Assembly (NCBI RefSeq): GCF_002300165.1 | Contig: NZ_MLCE01000017.1 | Location: 1 to 64,000 of the forward strand | DNA from: Streptomyces sp. Tue6028 | GTDB taxonomy: Bacteria; Actinomycetota; Actinomycetes; Streptomycetales; Streptomycetaceae | Length of the DNA stretch: 64,000 bases | Direction: 5' to 3' | Shown: one piece after another, positions 34,106 through 43,181 of the stretch | Numbering within the stretch: the first letter of the stretch is position 1 | Layout of the letters: each line of letters starts with the position of its first letter | Position numbers and translations under genes: made by a program | The notes under the pieces: generated by a model | What the model was told of the DNA's origin: nothing | The model's input: the letters and a program-made list of their open reading frames with translations, nothing else | Databases searched by the model: none

Positions 34106-35236
34106 TCAGCCGTCCAGTTCCGCGATCTTCGCCGAGGACGGCTCGCGGCGCTGCTGGGCGGCGCGGGCCGTGAAGTCCGCGCCGCGCAGCACCCGCTGGA
34201 CGTTCCCCCAGGTGAGCAGGGCGAGGTCGGACTCGGACCAGCCGCGGGAGATCAGCTCCGCGATCAGCCGCGGATAGCAGGACGCGTCGGACAGGTCCTG
34301 CGGATGGGCGGCCCCCGAGTCGTACGTCCCCGAAAGGCCGACGCACTCCGCGCCCGCGAGGACGCGGATGTGGTCGAGATGGTCGGCGACGTCCCGCACG
34401 GACGGCCCCGCCTGCTCGGCCGTCAGCGGGACGAGGCACAGGCCCTTGGCGGCGCCCAGCTCGATGAGGACGTCGTCCGGCAGGTTGACCGGGTGGGGCC
34501 GCAGCGCGCGGGCCGCGGAACGGGTGAAGACCACCGGGGCTTTGGAGACCGCGAGAGCACGGCCGGTCGTGGCGTCCGAGGTGCCGGAGAGGTCGGCCAG
34601 CACGCCGAGCCGGTTCATCTCCCGCAGCACCTCCTCGCCGAACCGGGTCAGACCCGCCTCGCTCGCCCAGGAGGCGCCGGCGAGCGTGAGCACCCGCAGG
34701 CCGAGGGTGTGCAGCGCACGCAGGATGCCGAGGGAGTCGCCGAGCGCGCCCGCTCCGGCGGGTCCGAGCACGACGGCGACCCGGCCGCAGTTGCTGGCGT
34801 CGGTCAGACCGGAGGCGCTGTACGTCATGCGCAGGCCCTCGGGATGCGCCCGCACCACCGTCTTCACCAGATCCAGCTGCTCCAGGGTCGCGCCCACGGC
34901 ACGGTCCCCGGCGAGCCCCTCCGGCAGGTGCAGCGAACAGAACACGGCACCGACGTGGCCCGCGCGCATCCGGGGCACGTCGGTGTCCACGGAGGTCTCG
35001 CCGAGCTCCAGGTCGTACCAGGGAAGGTGGCGCAGCACCCAGGGAAGACCGCTGTAGCCGTCGGCGACGGGGTGGGCGGCGAGGAAGGCGTGGGCCCGCT
35101 CCAGCGGGTCGCCTCCCGCCGTGCCGGCCGGCCCGGGCGTGCCGAGGAGCGCCGGCTCCGACTCCGGCCAGACGGCGGGCGGGTCGAGCTCGCCCACCTC
35201 GGAGGTGAGGTGCAGTTCGTCCTGCAGTTCTGCCAT
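34106..35236 (-). CDS. Membrane dipeptidase family (renal dipeptidase, M19), copy 1
   Basis: 376 residues from ATG 35236 (GGAGG ribosome site). Binuclear zinc amidohydrolase-fold peptidase. The sequence shares ADGYSGLPWVL, NRLGVLADLSGTSDATTGRAL, VVFTRSAARAL and VADHLDHIRVLAG with copy 2, but several metal positions look altered: the DGHND of copy 2 reads DGYSG here, LSGTSD replaces LSHVAA, and FTRSAAR replaces FSHSSAR. It may therefore have reduced or different activity. The C-terminus SSAKIAELDG aligns with copy 2. It is the promoter-distal gene of a purK-purE-dipeptidase-dipeptidase series but is separated by a strong hairpin. Confidence 0.85.
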   Translation of the reverse strand: MAELQDELHLTSEVGELDPPAVWPESEPALLGTPGPAGTAGGDPLERAHAFLAAHPVADGYSGLPWVLRHLPWYDLELGETSVDTDVPRMRAGHVGAVFCSLHLPEGLAGDRAVGATLEQLDLVKTVVRAHPEGLRMTYSASGLTDASNCGRVAVVLGPAGAGALGDSLGILRALHTLGLRVLTLAGASWASEAGLTRFGEEVLREMNRLGVLADLSGTSDATTGRALAVSKAPVVFTRSAARALRPHPVNLPDDVLIELGAAKGLCLVPLTAEQAGPSVRDVADHLDHIRVLAGAECVGLSGTYDSGAAHPQDLSDASCYPRLIAELISRGWSESDLALLTWGNVQRVLRGADFTARAAQQRREPSSAKIAELDG

Positions 35237-35352
35237 GACGGCCTCCGCTGGGTGGACGGTGATCGAAGTACCGCCACCGTTGCACGGAGCCCGGGGGGCT
35301 TCCTGGTGGGTGGAGCGTTCGGGGGTACGCCCCCGGGGCGGCTCTGCCCGCC

Positions 35353-35396
35353 GTACATCCTGCGGGTGTGCCCGCGGGCACACCCGCAGGATGTAC
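35353..35396 (-). terminator. 22-bp perfect palindrome between the two dipeptidase genes
   Basis: GTACATCCTGCGGGTGTGCC (35353-35372), CGCG centre, and the exact complement (35377-35396). It begins two bases after the stop codon of dipeptidase copy 2 and lies 117 bp before dipeptidase copy 1. It is most simply a terminator that separates the two paralogs. Confidence 0.75.
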
Positions 35397-35397
35397 G

Positions 35398-36627
35398 TCA
35401 GCCGTCCAGCTGCTCCAGCGTCGCGTTCGACGGGCCGCGCCGCGCCTTCAGGTCGCGGGCCACGTCCTCGGCCGCGCCCAGCACGCGCACCGAGTTCTGC
35501 CACGTCAGCTTGGCCAGATCGGCGGACGACCAGCCGCGGTCGAGCAGTTCGGCGACCAGGTTCGGGTAGCCGGACACGTCGTCGAGGCCGTGCGGGGTGA
35601 AGGCCGTGCCGTCGTAGTCACCGCCGATGCCGAGGTGGTCGATGCCGGCGACCTCGCGCATGTGGTCGAGATGGTCGGCGACCGTCGCCACCGTCGCGAC
35701 GGGGCGCGGGTTGCTCTCCTCGAACACGCGGTGGATCTTCATCCCCTCGGCGGTCGTGTCCAGGTGGTGGAAGCCGTGCGCCCGCATGTTCTCGTCGGCC
35801 GCGGCCGTCCAGTCGACCGCCGCCTGGAGGACGAACTTCGGCACGAACGTCACCATCGCCACACCGCCGTTGGCGGGCAGCCGCTCCAGGACGTCGTCCG
35901 GGATGTTGCGCGGGTGGTCGCACACCGCGCGTGCCGAGGAGTGGGAGAAGACGACCGGCGCGACCGAGGTGTCCAGCGCGTCGCGCATCGTCGTCGCCGC
36001 GACGTGCGAGAGGTCGACGAGCATGCCCTCGCGGTTCATCTCGCGCACGACCTCGCGGCCGAAGGCCGACAGGCCGCCCACGGTGGGCACGTCCGTCGCC
36101 GAGTCCGCCCACGCGATGTTGTCGTTGTGGGTGAGGGTCATGTAGCGGACGCCCAGGGCGTACAGGCCCCGCAGCGCGGCGAGCGAGTTGTCGATGGAGT
36201 GCCCGCCCTCCGCGCCCATCAGCGAGGCGATGCGGCCCTCCGCGCGCGCCGCCTCCATGTCGGCGGCGGTCAGCGCGGCCCGCAGGTCCGCCGGATGACG
36301 GTCGATCAGCTGCCGTACGCAGTCGATCTGTTCCAGCGTCGCGGTGACGGCGCCCGGGAGGTCGGAGCGGACGTACACCGACCAGTACTGCGCGCCGACA
36401 CCGCCCGCGCGCAGGCGGGCCAGGTCGGTGTGCAGGTGTGCGCTCTGGTCGGCGGCGATGTCCCGGGCGCCCAGGTCGTAGCGGACCTGTTCGCGCAGCG
36501 CCCACGGGAGGTCGTTGTGCCCGTCGACGACCGGGAACTCGGCGAGCAGCTCACGGGCCCGGCCGAGGGACGGGGACGGGGCGGAACCGGTGGACACGGA
36601 CACGGACGAGGACGTCATCCGCGTCAC
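35398..36627 (-). CDS. Membrane dipeptidase family (M19), copy 2
   Basis: 409 residues from GTG 36627 (ATG 36618 possible). Zinc-binding motifs are intact: [14 protein letters not shown] (first HxD), [45 protein letters not shown] and [13 protein letters not shown]. It hydrolyses dipeptides, possibly beta-lactam-like or D-amino-acid dipeptides. No signal peptide or membrane segment is evident despite the family name. Its GTGA start overlaps the purE stop (36624-36627), so it is translationally coupled to a purine gene, an unusual partnership. Confidence 0.92.
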   Translation of the reverse strand: MTRMTSSSVSVSTGSAPSPSLGRARELLAEFPVVDGHNDLPWALREQVRYDLGARDIAADQSAHLHTDLARLRAGGVGAQYWSVYVRSDLPGAVTATLEQIDCVRQLIDRHPADLRAALTAADMEAARAEGRIASLMGAEGGHSIDNSLAALRGLYALGVRYMTLTHNDNIAWADSATDVPTVGGLSAFGREVVREMNREGMLVDLSHVAATTMRDALDTSVAPVVFSHSSARAVCDHPRNIPDDVLERLPANGGVAMVTFVPKFVLQAAVDWTAAADENMRAHGFHHLDTTAEGMKIHRVFEESNPRPVATVATVADHLDHMREVAGIDHLGIGGDYDGTAFTPHGLDDVSGYPNLVAELLDRGWSSADLAKLTWQNSVRVLGAAEDVARDLKARRGPSNATLEQLDG

Positions 36628-37148
36628 TTCCCGAAGCCGAAGCCGCTGTTCGCGCCCTCGACCTTGGTCCGCAGCCGCTTGCCCTTCTCCGTCGCCTGGT
36701 CGTTCAGCTCCTGCTGGAACTCCCGCATGCGGCCGAGGAGCTCCTCGTCGTGCGCGGCGAGCATCCGGGCCGCCAGCAGACCCGCGTTGCGCGCGCCCGC
36801 CACCGAGACCGTCGCCACCGGCACGCCGGCCGGCATCTGCACGATCGACAGGAGCGAGTCCATGCCGTCCAGGTACTTCAGCGGCACGGGCACCCCGATC
36901 ACCGGCAGCGGGGTGACCGACGCGAGCATCCCGGGCAGATGGGCGGCACCGCCCGCACCCGCGATGATCGCCTTGAGCCCGCGCTCCGCGGCCTGCTCGC
37001 CGTACGTGATCATCTCGCGCGGCATGCGATGCGCCGAGACGACGTCCACCTCGTACGGGATCTCGAACTCGTCGAGGGCCTGTGCGGCGGCCTCCATGAC
37101 GGGCCAGTCGGAGTCCGACCCCATGACGATGCCTACAACGGGGCTCAT
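36624..37148 (-). CDS. purE: 5-(carboxyamino)imidazole ribonucleotide mutase PurE
   Basis: 174 residues; class I PurE converts N5-CAIR to CAIR in purine synthesis. Signature motifs: [17 protein letters not shown], the substrate loop [26 protein letters not shown] and the active-site [21 protein letters not shown]. It overlaps purK upstream (ATGA at 37145-37148) and dipeptidase copy 2 downstream (GTGA), forming a tightly coupled purK-purE-dipeptidase operon. Soluble octamer in the family. Length is normal. Confidence 0.96.
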   Translation of the reverse strand: MSPVVGIVMGSDSDWPVMEAAAQALDEFEIPYEVDVVSAHRMPREMITYGEQAAERGLKAIIAGAGGAAHLPGMLASVTPLPVIGVPVPLKYLDGMDSLLSIVQMPAGVPVATVSVAGARNAGLLAARMLAAHDEELLGRMREFQQELNDQATEKGKRLRTKVEGANSGFGFGK

Positions 37149-38284
37149 TCGGTGATCGTGCCTCTCAGGTAGCCGGCTGCGTGCCGGGCGCGCTCAAGGA
37201 CGTCGTCCAGGTCGTCGCCGTAGGTGTTGACGTGACCGACCTTACGGCCGGGCTTCACATCCTTGCCGTACATGTGGATCTTGAGCTGGGGGTCGCGGGC
37301 CATGCAGTGCAGATACGCGGAGTACATGTCCGGGTAGTCGCCGCCGAGGACGTTGACCATCACGGTCCACGGGGCGCGCGGGCGCGGGTCGCCCAGCGGC
37401 AGGTCGAGGACCGCGCGGACGTGGTTGGCGAACTGGGAGGTGATCGCGCCGTCCTGGGTCCAGTGGCCCGAGTTGTGCGGGCGCATCGCCAGTTCGTTGA
37501 CCAGGATGCGGCCGTCGCGGGTCTGGAACAGCTCGACGGCGAGGTGGCCGACGACGCCCAGTTCCTTGGCGATGCTCAGGGCCATCACCTCGGCCTTGAG
37601 CGCGAGGGCCTCGTCGAGGTCCGGGGCGGGCGCGATCACCGTGTCGCACACGCCGTCGACCTGCTGGGACTCGACCACCGGGTAGGCGACCGCCTGGCCG
37701 TGCGGGGACCGCACGACGTTCGCCGCCAGCTCCCGTACGTAGTCGACCTTCTCCTCGGCGAGCACGGGGACACCCGCGCGGAACGGGTCCTCGGCCTCCG
37801 CCACGGAGTCCACGACCCACACGCCCTTGCCGTCGTAACCGCCGCGGACCGTCTTGAGGACGACGGGGAAGCCGTCGCCCTCCGCCGCGAACGCGGCGAC
37901 GTCCGCGGGATCGCTCACGATGCGGTGCCGCGGGCACGGCACTCCGATCGCGTCGAGCCTCGCGCGCATCACACCCTTGTCCTGGGCGTGCACGAGCGCG
38001 TCGGGCCCCGGGCGGACGGGGATGCCGTCCGCCTCCAGAGCACGCAGGTGCTCGGTGGGTACGTGCTCGTGATCGAAGGTGATCACGTCACAGCCCCGCG
38101 CGAAGTCACGCAGCGTGTCGAGGTCGCGATAGTCGCCGACGACGACATCGCCGACGACCTGCGCCGCGGAGTCCTGAGGGGTGTCACTGAGGAGCTTGAA
38201 CTTGATGCCGAGCGGGATGCCCGCCTCGTGTGTCATACGAGCGAGCTGACCGCCGCCGACCATGCCGACTACCGGGAACGTCAC
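37145..38284 (-). CDS. purK: N5-carboxyaminoimidazole ribonucleotide synthetase PurK
   Basis: 379 residues from GTG 38284; ATP-grasp enzyme that carboxylates AIR to N5-CAIR. Start motif [20 protein letters not shown]-grasp elements [44 protein letters not shown]. The start lacks a normal spacing for a Shine-Dalgarno but has TACTCT 6 nt upstream, pointing to a leaderless mRNA. First gene of the operon with purE. It is divergent from the gtrA-like gene, 197 bp away. Confidence 0.95.
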   Translation of the reverse strand: MTFPVVGMVGGGQLARMTHEAGIPLGIKFKLLSDTPQDSAAQVVGDVVVGDYRDLDTLRDFARGCDVITFDHEHVPTEHLRALEADGIPVRPGPDALVHAQDKGVMRARLDAIGVPCPRHRIVSDPADVAAFAAEGDGFPVVLKTVRGGYDGKGVWVVDSVAEAEDPFRAGVPVLAEEKVDYVRELAANVVRSPHGQAVAYPVVESQQVDGVCDTVIAPAPDLDEALALKAEVMALSIAKELGVVGHLAVELFQTRDGRILVNELAMRPHNSGHWTQDGAITSQFANHVRAVLDLPLGDPRPRAPWTVMVNVLGGDYPDMYSAYLHCMARDPQLKIHMYGKDVKPGRKVGHVNTYGDDLDDVLERARHAAGYLRGTITE

Positions 38285-38481
38285 GCTCCAAGAGTATCGG
38301 CCGCGCCACCGTGGCCGGTTTCCGTGCCCGTGCGCGACCGTTTCCCCGGTGCCGGACGCGACTTTTCTTACCTGTGAGCCCTTGCACAGGCATCGCGGAA
38401 GAGAGCTGGATAGCATGGCTGAGTTGACATACTCGACCGTCGTAACCGACGACGTATCCACCGACGGGGGCTGGCGACACC

Positions 38482-39018
38482 ATGGGCAGTGCTTCTACGG
38501 GGTCTCGTCCGGGGCCTCGCAGCGCGGTTCACCGCCGGTTCGACCTGCTGATGCGCGAGGTCGCCAAGTTCGGCGCGGTCGGCGGGGCGGGGCTGCTCGT
38601 CAATCTGCTGGTGTTCAACCTCGTACGCCATCTCACCGGGCTCCAGGTCGTGCGGGCCAGTGTCATCGCGACCGTCGTCTCCATCGTCTTCAACTACATC
38701 GGGTTCCGGTACTTCACCTACCGTGACCGCGACAAGAGCGGGCGCACCAAGGAGCTGACGCTCTTCCTGCTGTTCAGCGCGGTCGGCCTGGTCATCGAGA
38801 ACGGCGTGCTCTACGCCGCGACGTACGGCTTCGGCTGGGACAGCCCGCTGCAGAGCAACGTCTTCAAGTTCCTCGGCATCGGCGTCGCGACGCTCTTCCG
38901 CTTCTGGTCGTACCGCACGTGGGTGTTCCGGGCGCTGCCCGCCCGGGAGACCGTGGCCAGCGCGGAGGCGATCCTCGACGCGCAGCCGGCGCGGACGCGG
39001 GCGCGCGCCGACATCTGA
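38482..39018 (+). CDS. GtrA family membrane protein
   Basis: 178 residues with four TM helices (AVGGAGLLVNLLVFNLV; ASVIATVVSIVFNYIGFRYF; LFLLFSAVGLVIENGVLYA; FKFLGIGVATLFRFWSYRTW). The NYIGFRYFTYRDRD and RFWSYRTWVF motifs are the classic ends of GtrA proteins, which are implicated in moving polyprenyl-linked sugars across the membrane. The C-terminal tail is charged. The start ATG 38482 has no strong ribosome site. Probable role in cell-surface glycan assembly; exact lipid-sugar unknown. It ends 21 bp before the convergent histidine kinase gene. Confidence 0.9.
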   Translation: MGSASTGSRPGPRSAVHRRFDLLMREVAKFGAVGGAGLLVNLLVFNLVRHLTGLQVVRASVIATVVSIVFNYIGFRYFTYRDRDKSGRTKELTLFLLFSAVGLVIENGVLYAATYGFGWDSPLQSNVFKFLGIGVATLFRFWSYRTWVFRALPARETVASAEAILDAQPARTRARADI

Positions 39019-39039
39019 GCCCACGCCCTCACGGGCACG

Positions 39040-40314
39040 TCAGCGGACCGTCTGCTCCGGCTCGTCGAGCGAGGGGCGCTTCAGCGGGGTGCGGGACAGG
39101 AACAGGCCGAAGACCGGGGGCTGCGCCTGGAGCATCTCCAGACGTCCGCCGTCCGCCTCCGCGAGGTCACGGGCGACGGCGAGGCCGATGCCCGTGGAGT
39201 TGCGCCCGCTGATCGTGCGCTCGAAGATGCGGGCGCCCAGGTCGGTGGGGACGCCGGGTCCCTCGTCCGTGACCTCGATGACGGCCTGGTTGCCGGTCAC
39301 ACGCGTCCGCAGCGCGACGGTGCCGCCGCCGTGCATGAGTGAGTTCTCGATCAGCGCCGCCAGGACCTGCGCGACCGCCCCCGGGGTGCCCACCGCCCGC
39401 AGGTGCCGCTTGCCCGAGCTGACGATGGCGCGGCCCGCGCTGCGGTAGGCCGGGCGCCACTCCTCCAGCTGCTGCTTGATGACCTCGTCCAGGTCGAAGG
39501 AGACGGCGGAGCCGGTACGCGGGTCGCGGGCGTTCGTGAGCAGCCGCTCCACGACGTCCGTGAGGCGCTCGACCTGCGCCAGCGCGATCGTCGCCTCCTC
39601 CTTCACCGTGTCGGGGTCGTCGTTGACGGTGATCTCCTCCAGCCGCATGGACAGCGCCGTGAGCGGTGTACGGAGCTGGTGGGAGGCGTCGGCGGCGAGG
39701 CGGCGCTCGGCGGTCAGCATCCGTGCGATGCGCTCCGCGCTGCCGTCCAGCACGTCGGCGACCCGGTCCAGCTCGGGGACGCCGTACCGCTTGTGGCGGG
39801 GGCGCGGGTCACCAGAACCGAGCCGTTCCGCGGTCTCGGCGAGGTCGGTGAGCGGCGAGGCGAGCCGGTTGGCCTGCCGCACGGCCAGCAGCACCGCGGC
39901 GACGATCGCCAGCAGCGCCACCGCGCCGATGATCAGGAGCGTCCGGCCGACCTCCCGGGTGACGGACGAGCGCGGCTCCTGGACGGTGACCGTCTCGCCC
40001 TCCTCGCCCCGGGCGGTGTAGTGGATGATGTCGCCGGTCGGCTTGGTGCCGACCTCGATGGGGGCGCGGCCGGGGATCTCGATCACGGCGTACCGCTCGT
40101 CCGTGACCTGGTCCTTGAAGGTCTCCCCCGTGATCTTCTCGTCGCCGAGGATGCGGCTGTCCACGATGCTGGCCAGGCGCAGCGCCTCGGAGTCCACCCG
40201 CTCCTGGGCGCTGTTGCTGATGGTGCGGGTCTCGACGATCACGAGGGACACGCCGAAGACGGCGATCACGACGAGTACGACGGCGAGCGTGGACTGGATG
40301 AGACGGCGACGCAC
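39040..40314 (-). CDS. Sensor histidine kinase (two-component, OmpR/EnvZ-like)
   Basis: 424 residues from GTG 40314 (GGAGGG ribosome site). TM1 (STLAVVLVVIAVFGVSLVIV), an extracellular sensor of about 90 residues, TM2 (LLIIGAVALLAIVAAVLLAV), HAMP, then the dimerisation/phosphoacceptor helix DASHQLRTPLTALSMRLEEI with the His, and the HATPase domain: N-box ENSLMHGG, G1 VTDEGPGVP, G2 GRNSTGIGLAVARDLAEADGG. Stimulus unknown. It works with the response regulator 96 bp upstream; the two genes are co-directional with kinase second. Confidence 0.93.
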   Translation of the reverse strand: MRRRLIQSTLAVVLVVIAVFGVSLVIVETRTISNSAQERVDSEALRLASIVDSRILGDEKITGETFKDQVTDERYAVIEIPGRAPIEVGTKPTGDIIHYTARGEEGETVTVQEPRSSVTREVGRTLLIIGAVALLAIVAAVLLAVRQANRLASPLTDLAETAERLGSGDPRPRHKRYGVPELDRVADVLDGSAERIARMLTAERRLAADASHQLRTPLTALSMRLEEITVNDDPDTVKEEATIALAQVERLTDVVERLLTNARDPRTGSAVSFDLDEVIKQQLEEWRPAYRSAGRAIVSSGKRHLRAVGTPGAVAQVLAALIENSLMHGGGTVALRTRVTGNQAVIEVTDEGPGVPTDLGARIFERTISGRNSTGIGLAVARDLAEADGGRLEMLQAQPPVFGLFLSRTPLKRPSLDEPEQTVR

Positions 40315-40410
40315 GGGGCCCTCCGGGCAGGTGGCTGTACGTGGTCCAGTGTGCCCCGGCGCCACGCCGGCCCGGGCGACACGACGCCCCCGGGCCGGGC
40401 CGGGGGGCCG

Positions 40411-41088
40411 TCAGCTCTTCTCGAAGCGGAAGCCGACGCCTCGCACCGTCGCGATGTAGCGGGGGTTCGCCGCGTCGTCGCCGAGCTTCTTGCGCAGCCA
40501 GGAGATGTGCATGTCGAGCGTCTTGGTGGAGGACCACCAGGTGGTGTCCCAGACCTCGCGCATGAGCTGGTCGCGGGTGACGACCCGTCCGGCGTCCCGC
40601 ACCAGCACCCGCAGGAGGTCGAACTCCTTCGCCGTGAGCTGGAGTTCCTCGTCGCCCATCCAGGCGCGGTGCGACTCGACGTCGATGCGCACACCGTGCG
40701 TGGCGGGCGGCTGCTGGGGCTCGGCCGCGCCGCGCCGCAGCAGCGCCCGTACCCGGGCGAGGAGTTCGGCGAGCCGGAACGGCTTGGTGACGTAGTCGTC
40801 GGCGCCCGCGTCGAGGCCGACGACCGTGTCGACCTCGTCGGCACGCGCGGTCAGGATCAGGATCGGGACGGTGTGGCCCTCGGCGCGCAGCCTGCGCGCC
40901 ACCTCCAGGCCGTCCATGCCGGGCAGCCCGAGGTCGAGCACGACCAGGTCGACGCCGCCCTGCATTCCGGCGTCCAGCGCGGTGGGTCCGTCCTCGCGCA
41001 CTTCGACCTCGTAACCCTCCCGGCGCAGGGCGCGGGCCAGCGGCTCCGAGATGGACGCGTCGTCCTCGGCGAGCAGTACACGGGTCAT
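40411..41088 (-). CDS. OmpR/PhoB-type response regulator
   Basis: 225 residues. Receiver domain: acidic pair LLAEDDASISE, phosphoacceptor Asp in LVVLDLGLPGMDGLEVARR, LILTARAD, the Lys in DDYVTKPFRLAEL. The C-terminal winged helix is complete (LQLTAKEFDLLRVLV, VVTRDQLMREVW, TLDMHISWLRKKLGD, IATVRGVGFRF). ATG 41088 has no ribosome site; TACCAT is 6 nt upstream, so leaderless start is likely. Partner of the downstream kinase. Targets unknown; the POT transporter gene divergent at 41580 is a candidate (inference only). Confidence 0.94.
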   Translation of the reverse strand: MTRVLLAEDDASISEPLARALRREGYEVEVREDGPTALDAGMQGGVDLVVLDLGLPGMDGLEVARRLRAEGHTVPILILTARADEVDTVVGLDAGADDYVTKPFRLAELLARVRALLRRGAAEPQQPPATHGVRIDVESHRAWMGDEELQLTAKEFDLLRVLVRDAGRVVTRDQLMREVWDTTWWSSTKTLDMHISWLRKKLGDDAANPRYIATVRGVGFRFEKS

Positions 41089-41579
41089 GGGGTGATGGTA
41101 GTCCGCCGCGGACGACAGCCGTGTGGTGATCGGCCTCCGTAATTCACACCCTCCACCAGGGGGATTCTTACCTGTGGCTGTGGGATGCGATCCTGGTGAC
41201 CACCTTCGAATGAGTGTCCGTGGTTCCACGTTCACCTGTGATCCATCTCTCAAGTCCTTCCATATGCCGCATTGACATGTCGTATGGTGACCAGAACGCC
41301 TGTAGCACCACACAGGGACCTTTGGCGAGAGATTCACGCTGAAGGTCTCTTTTGTGTGCGGGCTGGTGTTTGCCAGCCTTGAAAGGAATGACCTGTGGCC
41401 GGGCCCGAACGCGCCGTTGCGTGAAGGGCGTGGATCCCGGTGGTCGCCGTCCGCCGCTTCGCAATCCGGAGCGGACTCCCCCTGGGCGTGGGGGTGGACG
41501 ACGTGCTCCGCCGGTGCCGGCAGCCCCCCACCGGGCGCGCAACGCTCATGCCGCGCGTCCCGACCAGCAAGGAACGACC
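41089..41579. promoter_or_regulatory. Divergent region upstream of the peptide transporter, 491 bp
   Basis: No protein gene beyond a possible short leader. It holds TTGACA (41273-41278), a hairpin GGCTGG-TGTTTG-CCAGCC (41371-41388), then AAAGGA followed by a GTG-initiated nine-codon frame (41395-41424). The region 41160-41350 is markedly less GC-rich than its surroundings, consistent with a long 5' leader and promoters for the transporter. Confidence 0.45.
41395..41424 (+). CDS. Possible nine-residue leader peptide (VAGPERAVA)
   Basis: GTG 41395 to TGA 41424, placed 5 nt after a GAAAGGA ribosome-binding sequence and right after a 6-bp hairpin. No other protein frame uses that ribosome site productively. 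It lies 155 nt upstream of the oligopeptide transporter start. It may be a regulatory uORF or a chance match; evidence is limited to the site and its position. Confidence 0.3.
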   Translation: MAGPERAVA

Positions 41580-43076
41580 ATGGCGTCCAGCCTGACGAAG
41601 GACTCGGTCCGCCCGGGCACCCCCGGTTCCGAGAAGACCTTCTTCGGCCACCCCCGCGGACTGGCCACTCTCTTCATGACCGAGATGTGGGAGCGTTTCT
41701 CCTACTACGGCATGAGGGCTCTTCTCCCGCTGTACCTGGTCGCGCCGGGCGGCCTCCACCTGAGCGCGGCCACCGCGACCGCGATCTACTCGGTGTACCT
41801 GTCGCTCGTGTACCTGCTCGCGCTTCCGGGCGGCTGGTTCGCGGACCGCGTCCTCGGCCCCCGCAAGACCGTCGCCCTCGCGGGCGGGATCATCATGCTG
41901 GGTCACCTGACGCTGGCGCTGCCGACGGCCGGCACCTTCTACGCCGGGCTCGGCCTGGTGGCGATCGGTTCCGGTCTGCTGAAGGCCAACATCTCCACGA
42001 TGGTCGGCCACCTCTACGACGGCCCGGACGACCCGCGCCGTGACGGTGGCTTCACCCTCTTCTACATCGGCATCAACGTCGGTGCGTTCGCCGCTCCGCT
42101 GGTCATCGGCACCATCGGCGAGAACGTCAACTGGCACCTGGGCTTCGCCCTCGCCGCGCTCGGCATGGCCCTCGGCCTCGTCCAGTACCTGCTCGGCGGC
42201 CGTCACCTGAGCGCGCGTTCCAGCGAGGTCCCCACGCCGCTGTCCGCCGAGGAGAAGGCCGCGACCCTGCGCAAGGCCGCGCTGTGGGCCGGTGTCGCCG
42301 TGGTCTTCTACGCGATCGTCGGTTTCTCCGGCCACTACACGCTGAACTGGCTGCTGGTCCCGATCACCATCGCCGGTCTGCTCATCCCGGTCCTGGTCAT
42401 CGCGCGCATCAAGCGCGACAAGAGCCTCGACCGTGTCGAGCAGTCGAAGATGTCCGCGTACATCTGGTTCTTCGTCGCCGCGGCCGTCTTCTGGATGATC
42501 TACGACCAGGGCGGCTCGACCCTGTCGATCTTCGCCGACTCGTCGGCGAAGAACAGCGTCTTCGGCTGGGACTTCCCGGTCTCCTGGTACCAGTCCGTGA
42601 ACCCGGTTCTGATCATGGCGCTGGCTCCGGTCTTCGCCTGGCTGTGGCTGGCGCTGAACCGCCGCGGCAAGGAGCCGAGCACGGCGGTGAAGTTCGCCTC
42701 CGGTCTGATCCTGATCGGTGCGTCGTTCTTCCTCTTCCTGGCGCCGCTGGCGATCGCCGACGGCGGTCACAAGGCCGCCGCCATGTGGCTGGTCGCGATC
42801 TACTTCGTGCAGACCGTCGGTGAGCTGACCGTCTCCCCGGTCGGCCTCTCCGTCACCACGAAGATGGCGCCCGCGAAGTACGCCTCCCAGATGATGGGTG
42901 TCTGGTTCCTGGCCGTCACCGCCGGTGACGCCACGACCGGTCTGCTCTCCATCGCCGGCGTCGACCTCAACAAGACGGGCATCGTCGCCCTGCAGGCCGC
43001 GCTCGCCGTGGCCGCCGGTTTCGCCGTCTGGATGTACCGCAAGAGGGTCAAGGAGCTCATGGGCGACGTCCACTGA
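41580..43076 (+). CDS. POT/PTR family peptide:H+ symporter
   Basis: 498 residues from ATG 41580 (AAGGAACG ribosome site). MFS-fold proton-coupled di/tripeptide transporter with 12-14 TM helices. Signatures: FFGHPRGLATLFMTEMWERFSYYGMRALL with the ExxERFxYYG motif on TM1, and GKAN-like GLLKANISTMVGHLY and FTLFYIGINVGAFAAP (the PTR2 signature). Codon usage is biased to C-ending codons, as in highly expressed genes. A very strong hairpin terminator follows. With the two dipeptidases nearby, it would supply peptides for hydrolysis (inference). Confidence 0.94.
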   Translation: MASSLTKDSVRPGTPGSEKTFFGHPRGLATLFMTEMWERFSYYGMRALLPLYLVAPGGLHLSAATATAIYSVYLSLVYLLALPGGWFADRVLGPRKTVALAGGIIMLGHLTLALPTAGTFYAGLGLVAIGSGLLKANISTMVGHLYDGPDDPRRDGGFTLFYIGINVGAFAAPLVIGTIGENVNWHLGFALAALGMALGLVQYLLGGRHLSARSSEVPTPLSAEEKAATLRKAALWAGVAVVFYAIVGFSGHYTLNWLLVPITIAGLLIPVLVIARIKRDKSLDRVEQSKMSAYIWFFVAAAVFWMIYDQGGSTLSIFADSSAKNSVFGWDFPVSWYQSVNPVLIMALAPVFAWLWLALNRRGKEPSTAVKFASGLILIGASFFLFLAPLAIADGGHKAAAMWLVAIYFVQTVGELTVSPVGLSVTTKMAPAKYASQMMGVWFLAVTAGDATTGLLSIAGVDLNKTGIVALQAALAVAAGFAVWMYRKRVKELMGDVH

Positions 43077-43094
43077 CGGACTCCCGCCTCCACG

Positions 43095-43138
43095 CGCCGA
43101 AGGGCCGTCGCACCGACCGGTGCGACGGCCCTTCGGCG
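43095..43138. terminator. Very strong bidirectional terminator
   Basis: 20-bp perfect inverted repeat (43095-43114 and 43119-43138, loop GACC, arm CGCCGAAGGGCCGTCGCACC), then TTGCGG. Between convergent peptide transporter (+) and surface-protein operon (-). Confidence 0.88.
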
Positions 43139-43181
43139 TTGCGGCCCAGCCGGAGGACGGCTGCTCCGCGGCGACGGTCCG

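Noticed and set aside
38415..38481. ATG-initiated frame (MAELTYSTVV...) just before the GtrA gene
   Set aside because: It continues as an out-of-frame shadow through GtrA with no ribosome site or domain; I cannot support a leader peptide.
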